Program-made: the position numbers and the translations under genes
Shown here: in pieces, positions 46,910 through 59,503 of the stretch
Layout: each line of letters opens with the position of its first letter
How positions within the stretch are numbered: the first letter of the stretch is position 1
Notes under the pieces: model-generated
Told to the model about the DNA's origin: nothing
Seen by the model: the letters and a program-made list of their open reading frames with translations, nothing else
The model's database searches: none
Source of the DNA: Cinclus cinclus
Taxonomy: Eukaryota; Chordata; Aves; Passeriformes; Cinclidae
DNA length: 64,000 nucleotides
Assembly (NCBI RefSeq): GCF_963662255.1
Contig: NC_085073.1
Span: forward strand, 2,604,001-2,668,000
Direction: 5' to 3'

Positions 46910-47518
46910 CCTGCCCATCCCGACCAGTACAGCCTCACAACTATGCCAAGCACACCTCAGTCCGGATAAAAATATGGTAATAATAAGTAGACAAGAAGGG
47001 AAAATGTTGGGGGTAAAATCTGAGGTGATCACCTGTAGAGTGCACTCCACAGCTCAGCCACTGGCTCCCCAAACCCCTTGAGATCAGGCAGCCTGGGGCA
47101 GCTGCATTTGGAACCTGAAATGTTCTGTTCCCCACTGCTTTTGGGTGGAGCAGGGGTCCCAACATGAGGCTTTCCCACCCCAGGGACTCCCTCAACCCCA
47201 ACCCTGTCACTCCACTGTCCCCACGCTGCTCCCAGCCTGGGTTGGGACACTTGGGGACACGGGTTGGTACACTTGGGGACACAGGTGGCTCTGCCATCCT
47301 GTCTGGCAGGGCAGGGCTGGGCAGCAAACCCTAGTGTGGAGCCAAGGATCACAGTGGGGAGGAGGAACTGGGGCTGGCAGCAGCTCCTCTGTCAGTGTAT
47401 CCTGGTACCTGCAGCACCTTCCTGGGTTAGCAGGGCAAACAGAAATCACACAGCTGCCAGGATGGGAAAATGAACTGGGCAATGGACAAGGGGAATAAAT
47501 TATCAGCTGTGGGGAATA
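46910..47518. other. spacer between inverted CR1 copies
   Basis: About 610 bases of unique sequence with no gene recognised. Confidence 0.4.
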
Positions 47519-47884
47519 AATCCCAGAATCCCAGAATATCCTGAGCGGGAAGGGACCCTCAGGGATCATCAGCGCAGCCCCTGTCCCTGCCCAGACACCC
47601 CAACAATCCCACCCTGAGCATCCCTGAGAGCGGTGTCCAAACGCTCCTGGAGCTCTGGCAGCCTTGGGGCCGGGACCATTCCCTGGGGAGCCTGGGCAGT
47701 GCCCAGCACCCTCGGGGGAAAGAAGAACCTTTCCCTGAGCTCCAGCCCAAGCCCTGACACAGCTCCAGCCCTTGCTGGGCTCCTGTCCCTGTCCCAGAGC
47801 AGAGCTCAGCCCCTGCCCCTCTGCCTCCCCTCGGGAGGAGCTGCAGCCCCCGAGGAGTCTCCCCTCAGTCTCTGCTCCAGCTGT
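47519..47884 (-). mobile_element. CR1 LINE fragment, 3' end (type A), right arm of inverted pair
   Basis: Antisense copy, nearly identical over more than 300 bases to the one at 46456-46906. It begins on the plus strand with 'CCCAGAATCCCAGAATATCC' and ends near 'CAGTCTCTGCTCCAGCTG'. Confidence 0.9.
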
Positions 47885-47889
47885 ACACA

Positions 47890-49495
47890 TGAGAACCAGT
47901 AGAACGGTGGGGGTTTTTTTGCCTGTTGATTCCTGTCTCAGCAGGTCCCAGGTCGCCTCCCCATCCCTGAACAAGCCCAGGGATCTATGTGCTGCCGTTC
48001 CCAGTGGGATCCCAGCGCTCCCCCACCCTCGGGGAGCTGGGGGCGGCCACTCCGCTGCCTCCCCGCGAAGAAATTGCTCCTGATGGAATCCAGCCCACAT
48101 TCCCCGAGCCGCAGCGTGCGGAAGGAACGCGCTTCCACCCCCGTCTCCCGCGCCCTCCCTCCCGCCTTTATCTGCGAGTGGCATCGAATCCCTCCAGCAG
48201 CTCCCAGCTCCTTTTCCAATACCATTAGAGCGATTTTGCAGGCGATTAGAATTCCAGGCACTGCGGTGCCACGGACGGCAAACGTGGCATTTGCACCTTC
48301 CAGACGGAGATGTCCCCGTGTCCCCGTGTGGCAGTGTCACCGCGACCCGCAGACAGAGCAGGTTCTAGTCCCCTTCATTCGTCAGCTTGGCCTCATCCCC
48401 TCCCAGCTCTGGGAGTTGCTGGCTCCTGCTCAGGGATGGGGCCATTGTGGAATGGGCCCCTTGTCCCCAGGGAATCCGAGCAGGATTGCACAGCAGTAAA
48501 ACCCCCAAATCCGTGCCTGTCTCTCCTGTGGGATGGCCCTGGCCGGGTTCTCACCCGTGGATGGCTCAAGAAAGGTTCACTGGGCTCAGGAAAAGCTCAC
48601 TGGACTCAGGAGGAGTCTCACTGGGGCCACCAGCCTGTGACATCCCCCTCAGCCTCTCCTGGGGGCTCCCTCCCAGCTGGCATCCCCTTCGACCCGCTGG
48701 TCACTCCTCAGCATGTTGGCTTGGGATAAAAAGCTGCCACTTGGTGTGAGTGGCTCAGGGCCATGTCCCCAGTCACCATCAGGATTGTCCCCTTGTTGGG
48801 AAGAGCACCCACACCCCAGTGTGGGCTCAGTGACCTCCCAACAGGAGCTGCCTGGCCCCTTACCTGCGCCCAGGTGTTGCTGGCAGGTGGCAGTGGTGAC
48901 AACACACTATCCCTTTGCTTGCTGGAGTCTCTCAAGGTTCCTCCCCTGCTCTGCTGTGCCCTCTGCTTTGAGGGATGTGCCCTTCCCAGTCCCTTTCCTG
49001 CTTCAGGGTCATGCTGAGACAAGGAGGTGCCAATCCCCAAAATTCTGCTTCTTCCCTGCCCTCACATGGATCATGTCCAGAATATGTCCAGAAACTCAAA
49101 CAGCAAAGGAAGAAACTCCCCCTGTCCCCATCTTTTCCTGCTCTCCCCAGTCCAGCACACAGGGTCCTGTGTTTTTTTCACTGCCTACTCTTGCTCCATG
49201 TCCTTGGAGTGGGATGGGAGCTGTTAGGTTGAAAGACAAATTATGCTGGGATGCAGTGATGGCAGAGCTGATTCATCAGCTGGGGGGGGGGGGGGTCTAC
49301 AAGGTCTAATTTGGGAGGGAAGATCGCTGACGAATCCTTCAGTAACCAGGAAGACTTTGGGAAACTTTCCCTGGCAGAACACATTATTAATTTCCCTGCC
49401 CATCCAAGAGCTCGGACAGGGAGGCTGCCATGGTTAGGGAAAAGGTTTTAAACAGAAAATATGTTAGCAGGAAACAGCTTCCAGTTTGCTGGATC
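47890..49495. other. intergenic, no gene recognised
   Basis: No exon. 48000-48330 is CpG-containing with CATTAGAGCGATTTTGCAGG-type sequence that looks unlike its surroundings. A 14-G run lies at 49282-49295. Confidence 0.3.
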
Positions 49496-49497
49496 AT

Positions 49498-49562
49498 CAT
49501 GAATTGTTGGACTCAGTGATCTCACAGATCTTCTCCAACCTTAATGGTTCCATGGTTTCTCT
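49498..49562 (+). mobile_element. short CR1 terminus
   Basis: 'TTGTTGGACTCAGTGATCTC' then 'TTCTCCAACCTTAATGGTTC' corresponds to the last bases of a CR1 element. Confidence 0.75.
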
Positions 49563-49564
49563 CC

Positions 49565-51055
49565 CTGTGTTGGCCAACACCAGGAGGAACATGATGGTTT
49601 CTCCCCTTGGGAATCCAGCTGTTTCCAGATCCTGAAAGTCACTTCTGAAGCTCCACAGTGCTGGACGTGTTTTGAATGCCAGAACAACTCTCATTCCTTG
49701 TGCCCTCTGCAGGGACCAGAAGGTTCCAGAATGCTCCAGCTGCCCTGATGTTGAATGGGGTTGAATGTGGCTGAACTTGGCTCTAGGGCATGAAGGAATT
49801 TCTCCAGCCTGATCCTGTGGGAATTGGCTCAGGCTGTCAGCTGCCAGGCAGGCAATTCCATCCCCTCTTGACAGCCTCGGGGGCTGGAGAACACACTCAA
49901 GGCTGGGCTCTGAGGACTTCTGGCTGTTCTCAAATCCCCAGAGGTGTCTGGGGTGGGGGGACTGTGATGGAATGGGGCTGGCAGGAGGATTTTGGGGAGC
50001 AGTCAGTGCTGGAGGTGAGAACAAGCCTGGTGCTCAGCCAGCATTATTAGTGTCTCACTTCCACAAGCAACAAATCCACCCACATCCTCCATGGAAGGAA
50101 AAACTGTTTGGAAACAAGACCTGTACCTGGCACAGGGATCCAGAGATGCTCTACTGGTGCATCTCCCTGCACCCCATGGCCTTGGCAGGGTAGGCAGCTG
50201 TGCCCAGGGGTCCACAGCTCTGTTGTGACCATCTCCATTATCCCCCAGCAGGCAGCAACACTGGGAATGGGTTTTCCAGGCTGTGCTGGGTGAACTGGCC
50301 AGGGACTGAGTCACCTGGCCCAAGCATGGTCCAGCCTGTCTGGTGTCCTGTCCCTGCTCCACCCCCAAGTCATGTAGGGGTTCAGGGTTGTCCTTGCTCT
50401 GCTCTAGTTTCTCTGCTCTGCCCTGGGTTAAATCCTGGGCCAAACCTTGGGGTCCTCCTGGGAAAGGTGTGAGCACTAGAGGGGTGCTGAGAACAGAGAG
50501 TGCTCCCAGGGGCCCCGAGCCCAGCTCCCAGCACAGGGTTCTGCTGCAGGGCAGGTACCAGGGGGATTCAGCAGGGGAGAGACAGAGTCAGCTCCCTCAG
50601 GCTAATGATTTCCCCTCCCAGCAGCCCCTGCCAGCCTCCTGCCTCACCTGCACTATCCAAGCATCCCACCCCAGCATCCCACAGAGGAGGGAGAAGTAAG
50701 GGCAGCTGGATGCTCCAGGCTGGTGTGGCTTGTGCCACCTCACCTCTGCTGACAGCTCTGGCCACCCCAGTGACCCCAATGTGTCTGGTGTCCTCCTGTC
50801 ACTCCATGTTTGTGTCCCTGCTCCCTGTTGGCTGTCCCCAGCCTCCTCTGTGGGGAACAGCCAGGGCTGCAGGCAAAGGGAAGCTACTGCTGACTTTTGT
50901 GTTTTCCCAAGCCATCGGCTGTGGCAGTATCATCTAAACAGATAAACTTGGATCCCACCCCCAAGATCAGCTCATGGAGCTTCCGGGATGCAGAAAAGGG
51001 GATCTGGGGGGGTTCTGAGTCTGGGAAGCAGGTGGGAACTTTTGTATGCTGGGGG
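49565..51055. other. intergenic, no gene recognised
   Basis: No exon structure, RNA gene or tandem repeat seen. Confidence 0.35.
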
Positions 51056-51232
51056 TGGGGAGGCACAGGTTGTCCAGAGAAGCTGTGTCTACTGCTGCAC
51101 TCTGGAAGTATCCAAGGCCGGGTTGGATGAAGCTTGGAGCACCCTGGGACAGCAGGAGGTGTCCCTGCCCATGGCAGGGGCAGAAGGAGATGATCCCTGC
51201 TGTCCTTTCCAACCCAAACCATTGCATGGTTA
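51056..51232 (+). mobile_element. CR1 LINE fragment, 3' end (type B)
   Basis: More diverged sense copy with 'TATCCAAGGCCGGGTTGGAT', 'GGAGCACCCTGGGACAGCAG' and 'CTTTCCAACCCAAACCATTG'. Confidence 0.8.
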
Positions 51233-51239
51233 ATGGGGA

Positions 51240-51900
51240 TCTGTCCTTGGCTCTGAAAGGTCCAGTGCTGGTGCTGGAGCTGTATCAGGGGTCACGCCGG
51301 GTGTTCAAGATGTTTGTGGGGAGCAGTACCTCTGCTCAGATCACACGAGCCTGGGGGACACATCCACACTGGCCAGAGGCTGGTGACATTGAGCTGAGCT
51401 GTCCCTGCTCCCCCTCATGGAGCCTGGGCCACCTCCAGGCTCTGCTCCACCTCAGTGTCCCCTCATGAACAACATTCCCTCACCCTTCCCTCCCCAAAGC
51501 TTCATCCACTGCAGCCCCTGGTCCTCCTGAAAGCCCTCAAATGTCTCTCACTGAGAGAAAAAGAAGTGGGTGCTGGGGTGCATCCAACACCCAAGGCAGC
51601 ATCTCAGTGCTCCCCATGTCTGACAAAAACTGCTAAATCTCCATTAAACTTCGGGAGTGACAACACCGTCACACCACTGCTGTCATTAATCCTTGCTAAT
51701 TGTTTCTATAATTAAAAGCACCATTGTGTCTTGTCTCTCCAACATGATTTATCAGATAGGGAGCACTCTTGCATGAATGATGCATGGCTGGTGGGAGGAC
51801 ATCTGCTCTGGGCTGCCTGCATGGAAGGGAAATGCATGGGGGCTGCTCCCTCACCCAGCCCTTGTGTGCACCTCAGCCTCTCCAACCCCTTGGCTTCCTG
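51240..51900. other. intergenic, no gene recognised
   Basis: Nothing supportable in this stretch. Confidence 0.35.
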
Positions 51901-51906
51901 GGTACC

Positions 51907-52085
51907 AGGGAAAGGTTCTTCTTTCCCCCGAGGGTGCTGGGCACTGCCCAGGCTCCCCAGGGAATGGTCCCGGCCCCAAGGCTGCCAGAGCTCCAGGAGC
52001 GTTTGGACACCGCTCTCAGGGATGCTCAGGGTGGGATTGTTGGGGTGTCTGGGCAGGGACAGGGGCTGCACTGATGATCCCCGGG
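51907..52085 (+). mobile_element. CR1 LINE fragment, 3' end (type A)
   Basis: 5'-truncated copy starting at 'AGGGAAAGGTTCTTCTTTCC' and reaching 'CACTGATGATCCCCGGGGAT'. The final octamers are missing. Confidence 0.85.
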
Positions 52086-52545
52086 GATCCCGCTTAAGAG
52101 CTTCCATGACTGATCAACATCAGGAATGGGATTGTTTCAATCCTTTGTGCAAAGCTCCTGGCCTTTGATCCCCAAGTGAGATCCAGCTAAGGACAGAACT
52201 CACTCCTGAGTGAAAGCAGCAGAAGACGAGCCCCCTCCTTCCCTGGGAGCGTGGGAGGGCTGGGGTTGGTGGCAGCAGATCACGATCTGTCTCAGCTGGG
52301 AACTGCATTAAACACATGAAACCAGGTGGGAGGAGCTGCTCTTTGCTGGTGATGAATGAGGTGGTGCTTGGACTCCTTCCCTCTCTTGGAGACCCTGGAT
52401 TCTGTGAGGGACCTGGCTGGAAAGTGCAGTGGAAGATTCAAACCAGGACACTTCCATGGCTGGTGTGGACATGAAGCCTCCTTAGCTGGAAGCTGCTCCT
52501 GATAAAGCATTTTTGTTGATAAAAATGGGATTTGGCAGCAGTCAC

Positions 52546-52640
52546 AGGATCTGGAAGGTTGGAAAACCCCTCTGAGATAATGGAGTCCAACCAGTGCTAT
52601 GCCAAACTGTGTCACCAAATGCCACCTCTCTGGCCCTTTG
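52546..52640 (-). mobile_element. CR1 3' fragment
   Basis: 'GGAAGGTTGGAAAACCCCTC' and 'AATGGAGTCCAACCAGTGC' form the antisense image of a chicken-like CR1 terminus. Confidence 0.75.
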
Positions 52641-53008
52641 CCAGCAGTCCCTGAGGTCCCACCAGTGCCCACTGAGCTCTGCAGGGATGGGGCAGGTGCT
52701 GGGAGCTCCTGGAAGCAGCAATGGCACCGAGTCAGTGATGCTGAGCCAGCCAGGGGCCCCTGGGGACAGAGCAGTGACCTGCAGCCTCTCCTGCCTCTCC
52801 ACACTGCCTGGGTGTCCCCTTCCCAGGGTTGGGATGAGGGCACACAGCAGGAGCACGAGTCACAGGTCTCAGGGAGGGCCCTGGGGAGAAGGGGGTGCCA
52901 CAGCAAGGAGGGACTGGGACTGCACTCCCACCCTTTGTGGCACCCTTAATTAACCAAGCCACAGGTGCCTCTTCCCCTGCAGGCAGATTCATGGCCAAGA
53001 AACTCAGT

Positions 53009-53277
53009 GCAATCATGGAATGGTATGGGTGGGAAGGGACTTTTAAGACCATCTTGTTTCCACCCCTGCCATGGCAGGGACACCTTCCACTGTCCCAGGC
53101 TGCTCCAAGCCCCAATGTCCAGCCTGGCCTTGGACACTGCCAGGGATCCAGGGGCAGCCACAGCTGCTCTGGGCACCCTGTGCCAGGGCCTGCCCATCCT
53201 CACTGGGAACAATTCCTGCCCAATATACCATCTAAACTTCCTCCCTTTCAGTTTAAAACCATTCCTCTGTCACTACA
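53009..53277 (-). mobile_element. CR1 LINE fragment, 3' end (type B)
   Basis: Antisense copy, one of the longer type B fragments: 'CAATCATGGAATGGTATGGG' at one end, then 'CCATGGCAGGGACACCTTCC', 'GGATCCAGGGGCAGCCACAG' and 'AAACTTCCTCCCTTTCAGTT' further in. Confidence 0.85.
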
Positions 53278-53279
53278 TA

Positions 53280-55950
53280 CTCCTAAAAATAACCTTTATC
53301 CAGACTGGCCCATCCTTCACCCCAGGGGCTCCACCCCCCACCTGAAGGTCACAGATTGGCACCAGCAGCTCGAGTCGATGGCACTGACCTCATCCCTCCT
53401 TCCTTCTGTGGGGTGGGGATGGCAACCATCCATAGCTCCCAGGCTCCCTTGTCACCTCCCATTTTTCTAAGCTGATATCTTGCAGTATCTTTAAACGAAA
53501 TATGAACAGAACCAGCGAGTTTTGGGGAGTGCATGGCTGAGGATAATCAGACCTGAAAATGACTCTGCTTTGTGGGGTGAATCACACCTAATGTATGTGC
53601 ATATGAATGCTGCCCTTCCCAGCTGTGCTTCCAAGAGCTTTCACTGGGCTTGAGCTGGAAAGGCACTGGGAGACAGGCACAGCTCAGCTCCCAGCTCTGC
53701 TCAACAGGACTATTTGCAGGGGGGGGTCTCACCTGCTGGATACCACTTTTCCATCCCTTTTCCCTCACTTTTCCCACAGTGTGACACACAATGAATCTCC
53801 AGGCCTCATCTGGATGCCAGCCCAGCCGTGGCATCTGCTGTAGCACCAGTTCCTCCCTGCCACCCAACTGTGACCAACAGCTTGGAGACACCAAGGGTAC
53901 AAATATGGGCAATGAGCCTTTGGAAAACATCAACATTCACAGCACTCACTGGCCAAAAATATCTGGGCTGGGAATTGTGCACCTCTGAGGGGATGATTCC
54001 ATGTCCAGAGATGCTGGTGACGGCCAGAGTGCTCTGTCACCATCTGCTCCCAGTTGCACACCTGGCTGGAGCCCTCCTCAGGGGTAAAACACTGCTTAGC
54101 TGGTCCAAGGCATCTTTGGGCTCCCAGATTCAGATAATCCAAAGAGATGCAAATCCCTCCCTGGCATCTGCAAAACCCAAAAGGGCAACTCGAGACATGG
54201 GGCTGGTCCCTCCCTGCACATCCCTGAGTGGAGCAGAGCCAGCACATGCCCTGTCCCTGCCCACCCCCGTGCTGTGTCACCAGAAAGGTACAAAAAGTCA
54301 CTCCCCAGACACCCAGGTCTAGGCACCTCACCCTGAGTCCGTGTTACCCTGGGAGACGAGCAGATGTGGGGACAGATGTTCATCCCCTGCCCCTGCAGCT
54401 GTAGAAGTCTGCTGGGTTTGGGGCAACTGGAGCTCCCCACGGGCTGGGGCTGGTACTGGGCTCCCCGGGGACACAGCACACCCTCCCTCATTCCTACCAC
54501 TGTCGCCGGGGAAGATAAAGCTGGGATTATCACTGAGAGCTGTCACCAGCCGCAGGCAGGAACCTCACACAGGTGACAGCACCGGGAGGGGCTGGATCAC
54601 CACCGGAGGCTGAACAGGACACACACAGAGACCCCAAATGAGAGCTCCCAAAGCTTTTGAGCAATGCCAGAAGTACCTGTCTGCTCCTCCTGCTGGTGGC
54701 TCTACTGGTTTTCCTGGGAGCACGCCAGGCACAGGGGTTCCCACTCTCCTGCTTTGCTTTACACACCGTGGGAACAGCTGGGCACAGAAGGTGGGGCTGG
54801 AAGAGGCAGGGGCTGGATTCAGGGGTTGCTCAGTGCCTGCCCCTCACTGCTGGAATGGTGAATTTGAGGATGAATTCCTCCAGGAGTAACTCTTAGAGGG
54901 GTAGGAGGCTGAACAGGAAAGAGAAACCCAGCCAGAAGTGTTGTGGTTTCACATTTTCCCAAAACAGGGGAAAATTTTGTAACTAAATTCACGATCCATA
55001 GAGATGATTTTGCTGCAAATAAACTCTTTGAATCCCCTTTTGCTGGGAAAGAAATTCCTGCTCTAACATTAGATCTCACAGTTAATATTTAACCTCACTA
55101 TTTCCAGCGTGCTGGAGCTGCAGCTGAGCACGTCCCACCTCCTCCCCACCCCAGCGGTCACCTTGAAGGACAGACCCGAGCAGTTTGTCCTCTGCTCCTC
55201 GTAGGAAAAAGCAAAATTCTCCTTCCAGCCCCGGGGCAGAGTTGGGATGGGGCTCCTGCCCCTCTCAATTACCAGCCTTGACAGCAGCGCTGATTGCCGC
55301 TGCCCCTGGCTGAGCACAGCCTGCCTAGTCCCTCTCTCCAGCCTAACCAGGCTCTGGCCCGGGCACAGAGCCAGCAGCCCGAGGCAGAGATGTTAACGAG
55401 CCCCAGCCCCGGGGACCCCCAGCCCTCCCTGCCCAAGGTAACCCTCCCCTAGCTCCTAATTGGATTTGTTCAGGCTAATTATGATCTTTTCCGCCTCACT
55501 TAAGCTGTTTGTTTCCCACACAGCTCCCCGGGTACAGGTCTGAGCCCTTTGCAGGCCGCTTTGGGCCGCGTGTCCTCGGTGCTCCCCGACCGTCGGGGTC
55601 ACCTTTGCTCGTCCCTCAGGCCGCCTCAAGCTCCACACTCATCTCCTCATCCCCCAAACACAGCATTAACCTCTCCATTTCCCTCCCTCTCTCCATTCCC
55701 TCTCCTTCCCACCCTCCCACAGCACCCGCCTCGCTCTTTGGTGGCCCTTGCTGAGGACACGGGGCTGGCCCCAGGGTCACCCTCAAAGCCACCGAGACCG
55801 AGCAGGCCCTGGAGGGTGCAGAGCTCACCCGCACCATCCACATCCCTCGTGGTTCCCACCATCCCAACACCTCTGCTCTGCAGGAGGGGCGGGCAGGTGG
55901 GGCCTGGGAAAGAGAGGTGCGTTGGGTGCCGTGCAGGATGTGACCAGGGG
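53280..55950. other. intergenic, no gene recognised
   Basis: No supported gene. A leucine-rich frame near 54657 (STCLLLLLVALLVFLGA) looks like a signal peptide but has no ATG in frame. Confidence 0.35.
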
Positions 55951-56597
55951 TGTGTGTTCTACCACCCTGTTAAACCAGGTGGGGCGGTGATCCTTATCTC
56001 CATGGGAGATATCCTCTGCTAATGGGCCACCTGTTAAACCAGTGCTCTTTATCTTTTCCACAACCTAGCCTTCCTCCAGGAAGATATCCTGTTAATGGGC
56101 CATTGACTCCTACTGCATGGCTGATAAAATTACATCATCACCCAGGGAGAGGAGCCAAGCATTTCCTACCTAAATAAAAACCAAGATTTGGAACACCAAA
56201 TCAGCCTTTTTTCCCCCCAGGATTCCAGAGGAAAACTGGACCTTTCTACATCACCACTGGACCTTCAGAGGAAAACTGCACCTTCTACAGGAACACTGCT
56301 CTAACAGAACCACATCTGTCACTGCAGCCACCATTTAATAGGACTGCTCCAAAACCCTGACTAACTGATGTGGGGGGGTCAGCGTGGATTCTGACTCTGT
56401 CAGTATTTTGGATTTGTTCTTTGTAATACTATATTTCTCTTTTAATTTTTCCTAGTAAAGAACTGTTATTCCTATTCTTAGATCTTTGCCTGAGAGCCTC
56501 AATTTCAAAATAATAGTATGTTGGAGGGTTTACATTTTTCCATTTCAAGAGAGGCTTCTACCTTTCTTAGCAGACACCTATCTTTCAAATCAAGACA
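55951..56597 (+). mobile_element. solo LTR of an endogenous retrovirus (passerine type)
   Basis: A roughly 650-base block in sense orientation beginning TGTG and ending near AGACA. It contains duplicated 'CTGTTAAACCAG' segments, an AATAAA at 56173-56178, a T-rich region followed by 'TAGTAAAGAACTGTTATTCC', and 'ATCTTTGCCTGAGAGCC', features I recognise from LTRs abundant in songbird genomes. No internal viral genes flank it, so it is a solo LTR left by recombination. I cannot see a clear target-site duplication, so the borders may be off by a few tens of bases. Confidence 0.7.
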
Positions 56598-56599
56598 CA

Positions 56600-59270
56600 A
56601 GCCTGGAGATTTCCAGGGGGAACAGAGGTGGAGGGAGGGAATCTGCTCCTCAGCAGGGACTGAGGGAAAAGGTGAGGGGGAACCACACAACATCTGGGCC
56701 TGGAGGATCCCCAGGGCTGTGCCCAGGGGCAGCAGAGGTTCAGCTGGGCACATCCCACAACCTTTTCCTAGAAATGAAAAGGCCGAGGAAGGCTCAGTAA
56801 ATCCCCAGCCAACTAGAACTCAATCCAGGCACCCTCCAACACCAAACCAAGTGGGTTGCAGCCACCCTGTGTCCCTGTGCTCCATCTCCTCACACTGCAG
56901 GGAAAGACAGGCAAAAATTCCCACAGGCCAGGAAAAAAGAGCAGGGAAGGAAGGGATGCTCAGAGGGACTTCGTGGATTAGGCAGGACAGACTCTCCATC
57001 CCTGCCCTGTTTCACCAGACTTGGAGAGGACCAAAAGTCCCCAAAGCATCACACAGATCCCATCCCATGGCTGCAGCCCCACTGAATGGCCCCAAACAGC
57101 CTTTCAGCCCCAAAACTGCATTTCTGGGATGTACCAGTCTCATCCTTCCACAAAGGAATGTAGCTTGTGTGCACACAGCATTTTAAGCAGCTCACTGGTA
57201 GCATCCCTGAAGCCACCAACAGCCAGTGCCAGCCCCAGCCCCCCCCAGTGATTGGGGGGCCTCTCCAGGCTGAGCCTTAACCCACTGATTAGCCATCATC
57301 CCACTGCTCCACACAAACAGGCACCACACACCTGCTAGGCTGGACTCAGGGATGCCCTTGGGAATCAAACAGCTCTGCAGCTGCTTCTCCAAGCCCTTTA
57401 CTTCCTCTACACTCAGCTAAGGAGGTCTATTTTTCTTAAATCAAGGTTTAGGGGCTGGGGAGCTTTGGGTATACCCAGAATTAATTTGCAGATGAGCTCA
57501 GAGGCAGATTTAGGGCTGTTCCCTTCCTCATCACATTTAACATCAGCACCCTGCAGCCTGACCCCCAGGCTAAGAACCAAGCCTGCCCTTCATTCCCACA
57601 TCCAGGGCTCCCAAAGCTCAGGAGGAAGAGGAAAAGCCAGTCCAGATTCCAGACAGAGCCCTTACCCAGCTTTGTGAAGGATGTCTTACTAATTTCTGCA
57701 GCAGAGAAGGGGAGAGCTCTTGAACATAAACAATGAGCATCTGAATTAATGCTGAGCCCAGAATAATATCCAGGAGCTGCAGGATCAGCTCCTTTATCAA
57801 CCTTTAACAAAAAAGGTTCTTGCTGTTATTCAGCAGTAATGAAAGCTGAGCTATTTGGGCTGCAGATAACACTAGGTACAATGCACTGCAGCTTTATGAA
57901 CGCTTGAGTTTTATGACTCAGGACTGTTAATAGTGCACAAATAACCAACCTGAGAGAAAAATAGCCCTGCCCTTCTGGAGCAGAGGCACAAGGAGCCAGT
58001 ACTCTGGCCAGAGCTGTAAAGCTGATTTTAGAGGGCCAGGGAGAAGTCCAAGGGCTGTAGCTCCAGGAGAGGTGTCCTGACCCAGCCACAGGTTTAAAGC
58101 TCCAGAATTTCCACCTTTAAGTGATTCACTGGTCAGAGAAGATCTTGGAAATATCAGTGTAACCCAGCAGGAAAAGGCACAGGAGGGCTTCTTTGACAGG
58201 CAGGACAACCTTTAATAAATCTGACATTAATATCCCTGATCCCAGCAGGGTCCCTCCATTCCCCTTACCTGCCTTCAAACTCCCTGGGATTCTCAACTCC
58301 CACTCCTTCAGCCCACAGGAATTGGGACACAAGCACAACCTTGGGGCAGCTCAACTCCTCTGTCCCCTGAGGCTTCATGCTTTATCCTTCAGAGTCTTTG
58401 GCTTCGGCATGGGGCAGGCACAGACACAATCGCAGGCATTTCAAAGCCAGCCCACCCTGGTTAAACCAAACTGAGGGCTCAGCTCCTTCAGCCCAACATC
58501 CTTGCTGGAGGGTGCCAATGTTCATTTAACACTTGGAGCATTGTCAGTCCCAGTAGGTTCCCACACAAAGCCAGCTCCAGGCAGTGGTGCCAGACACAGC
58601 CTCCAGGTGTGCCCTGAGCAAGGGATCCAACACCCCTCGAGCTACTCCTGTTCCCTCACCCACACTTGGAAGAGTTGCTGGTCTCTGCAGCCTCAGCTTC
58701 TGGGACTTGATGCAAGCAACAGCTCCAGCACTAGGAAATCTCAAGTGGCTCCAGAGCTCTGGGTCACATTCAGGCATTTCCTGATCCCAACCTGCTTTTC
58801 CAGTCCCCAAAATTCCTGTTTCCTTAGAGTGGCCTTCCCAGGACGCATGTGGAAGGAGAAGGTTCTGTTCACAACTCGCAGGTAAAGCAGACACAGTACA
58901 AACTGAAAACCTTAAGTGTTCACTGAAAGACACAGCCTGTGTTAAACTCCTCGGTTTATTCCAAGGGGTTATTCCAGTGTTTTAGGAGATGCCAGAAGAG
59001 AAGGGGAGTCCCTAGTGGCACCAGGCAGCAGCCTAGGTGTCCAAGCTTGGGGACTGCCCACCCCATGGAAAGCCCCAGTACTGCCCAGCCTCACTCTGCA
59101 CCTTCAGTTCTCTCCCATTCCAGCATTCCCAGAGCCACCCCTCTCCCAGGCACCCCAAGGAACCCCTCCCCAGGAAGGACTAGAGAGAAAGATGCCCCAG
59201 CAGCATCACACCCTGTAATGCCAGCTCTGGGTACTGACAGCCAATAGAGCCCAGTTCAAGTGAAAAAATA
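56600..59270. other. intergenic, no gene recognised
   Basis: No exon or repeat that I can support between the LTR and the 3' end of the next gene. Confidence 0.35.
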
Positions 59271-59277
59271 GGGTGAT

Positions 59278-59283
59278 TTTATT
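59278..59283 (-). terminator. polyadenylation signal of the org-like gene (minus strand)
   Basis: AATAAA on the minus strand about 220 bases beyond the predicted stop at 59506-59504, in an A/T-rich context. It supports a 3' end near 59260. Confidence 0.6.
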
Positions 59284-59503
59284 ATAAACTTCAGAAAAGT
59301 GAAACAAACAACATAAACACAGCATTTAACTAGACATCTTCCTCAGGGACATAGCTGTCCCAGGGAATCAGGCACATTACAACCCCAGAAGGTCCAGGTG
59401 CAGAACTCAGGCTTCCTGGTTTTCCTGGAAGACAGGAGATTTTCCTCATAGCACTGCCTGTTCTCATGAACACTGGGGAAAAACCAATCCCCCACCTCCC
59501 TCC

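Noticed and set aside
47207..48340. 377-codon minus-strand open frame
   Set aside because: Most of it reads through an antisense CR1 fragment; the same peptide appears wherever that CR1 type occurs.
54657..54896. Frame starting SNARSTCLLLLLVALLVFLGA resembling a signal peptide of a small secreted protein
   Set aside because: The frame has no ATG (it begins TTG), no upstream coding exon is visible and the downstream residues have no cysteine pattern or known family.
21000..59000. Expected mammalian neighbours of LINGO3 (LSM7, SPPL2B, TMPRSS9)
   Set aside because: I looked for their conserved exons (Sm motif, presenilin-type YD/GLGD, trypsin-like GDSGGP) in the frames available and found none, so they are not in this window.
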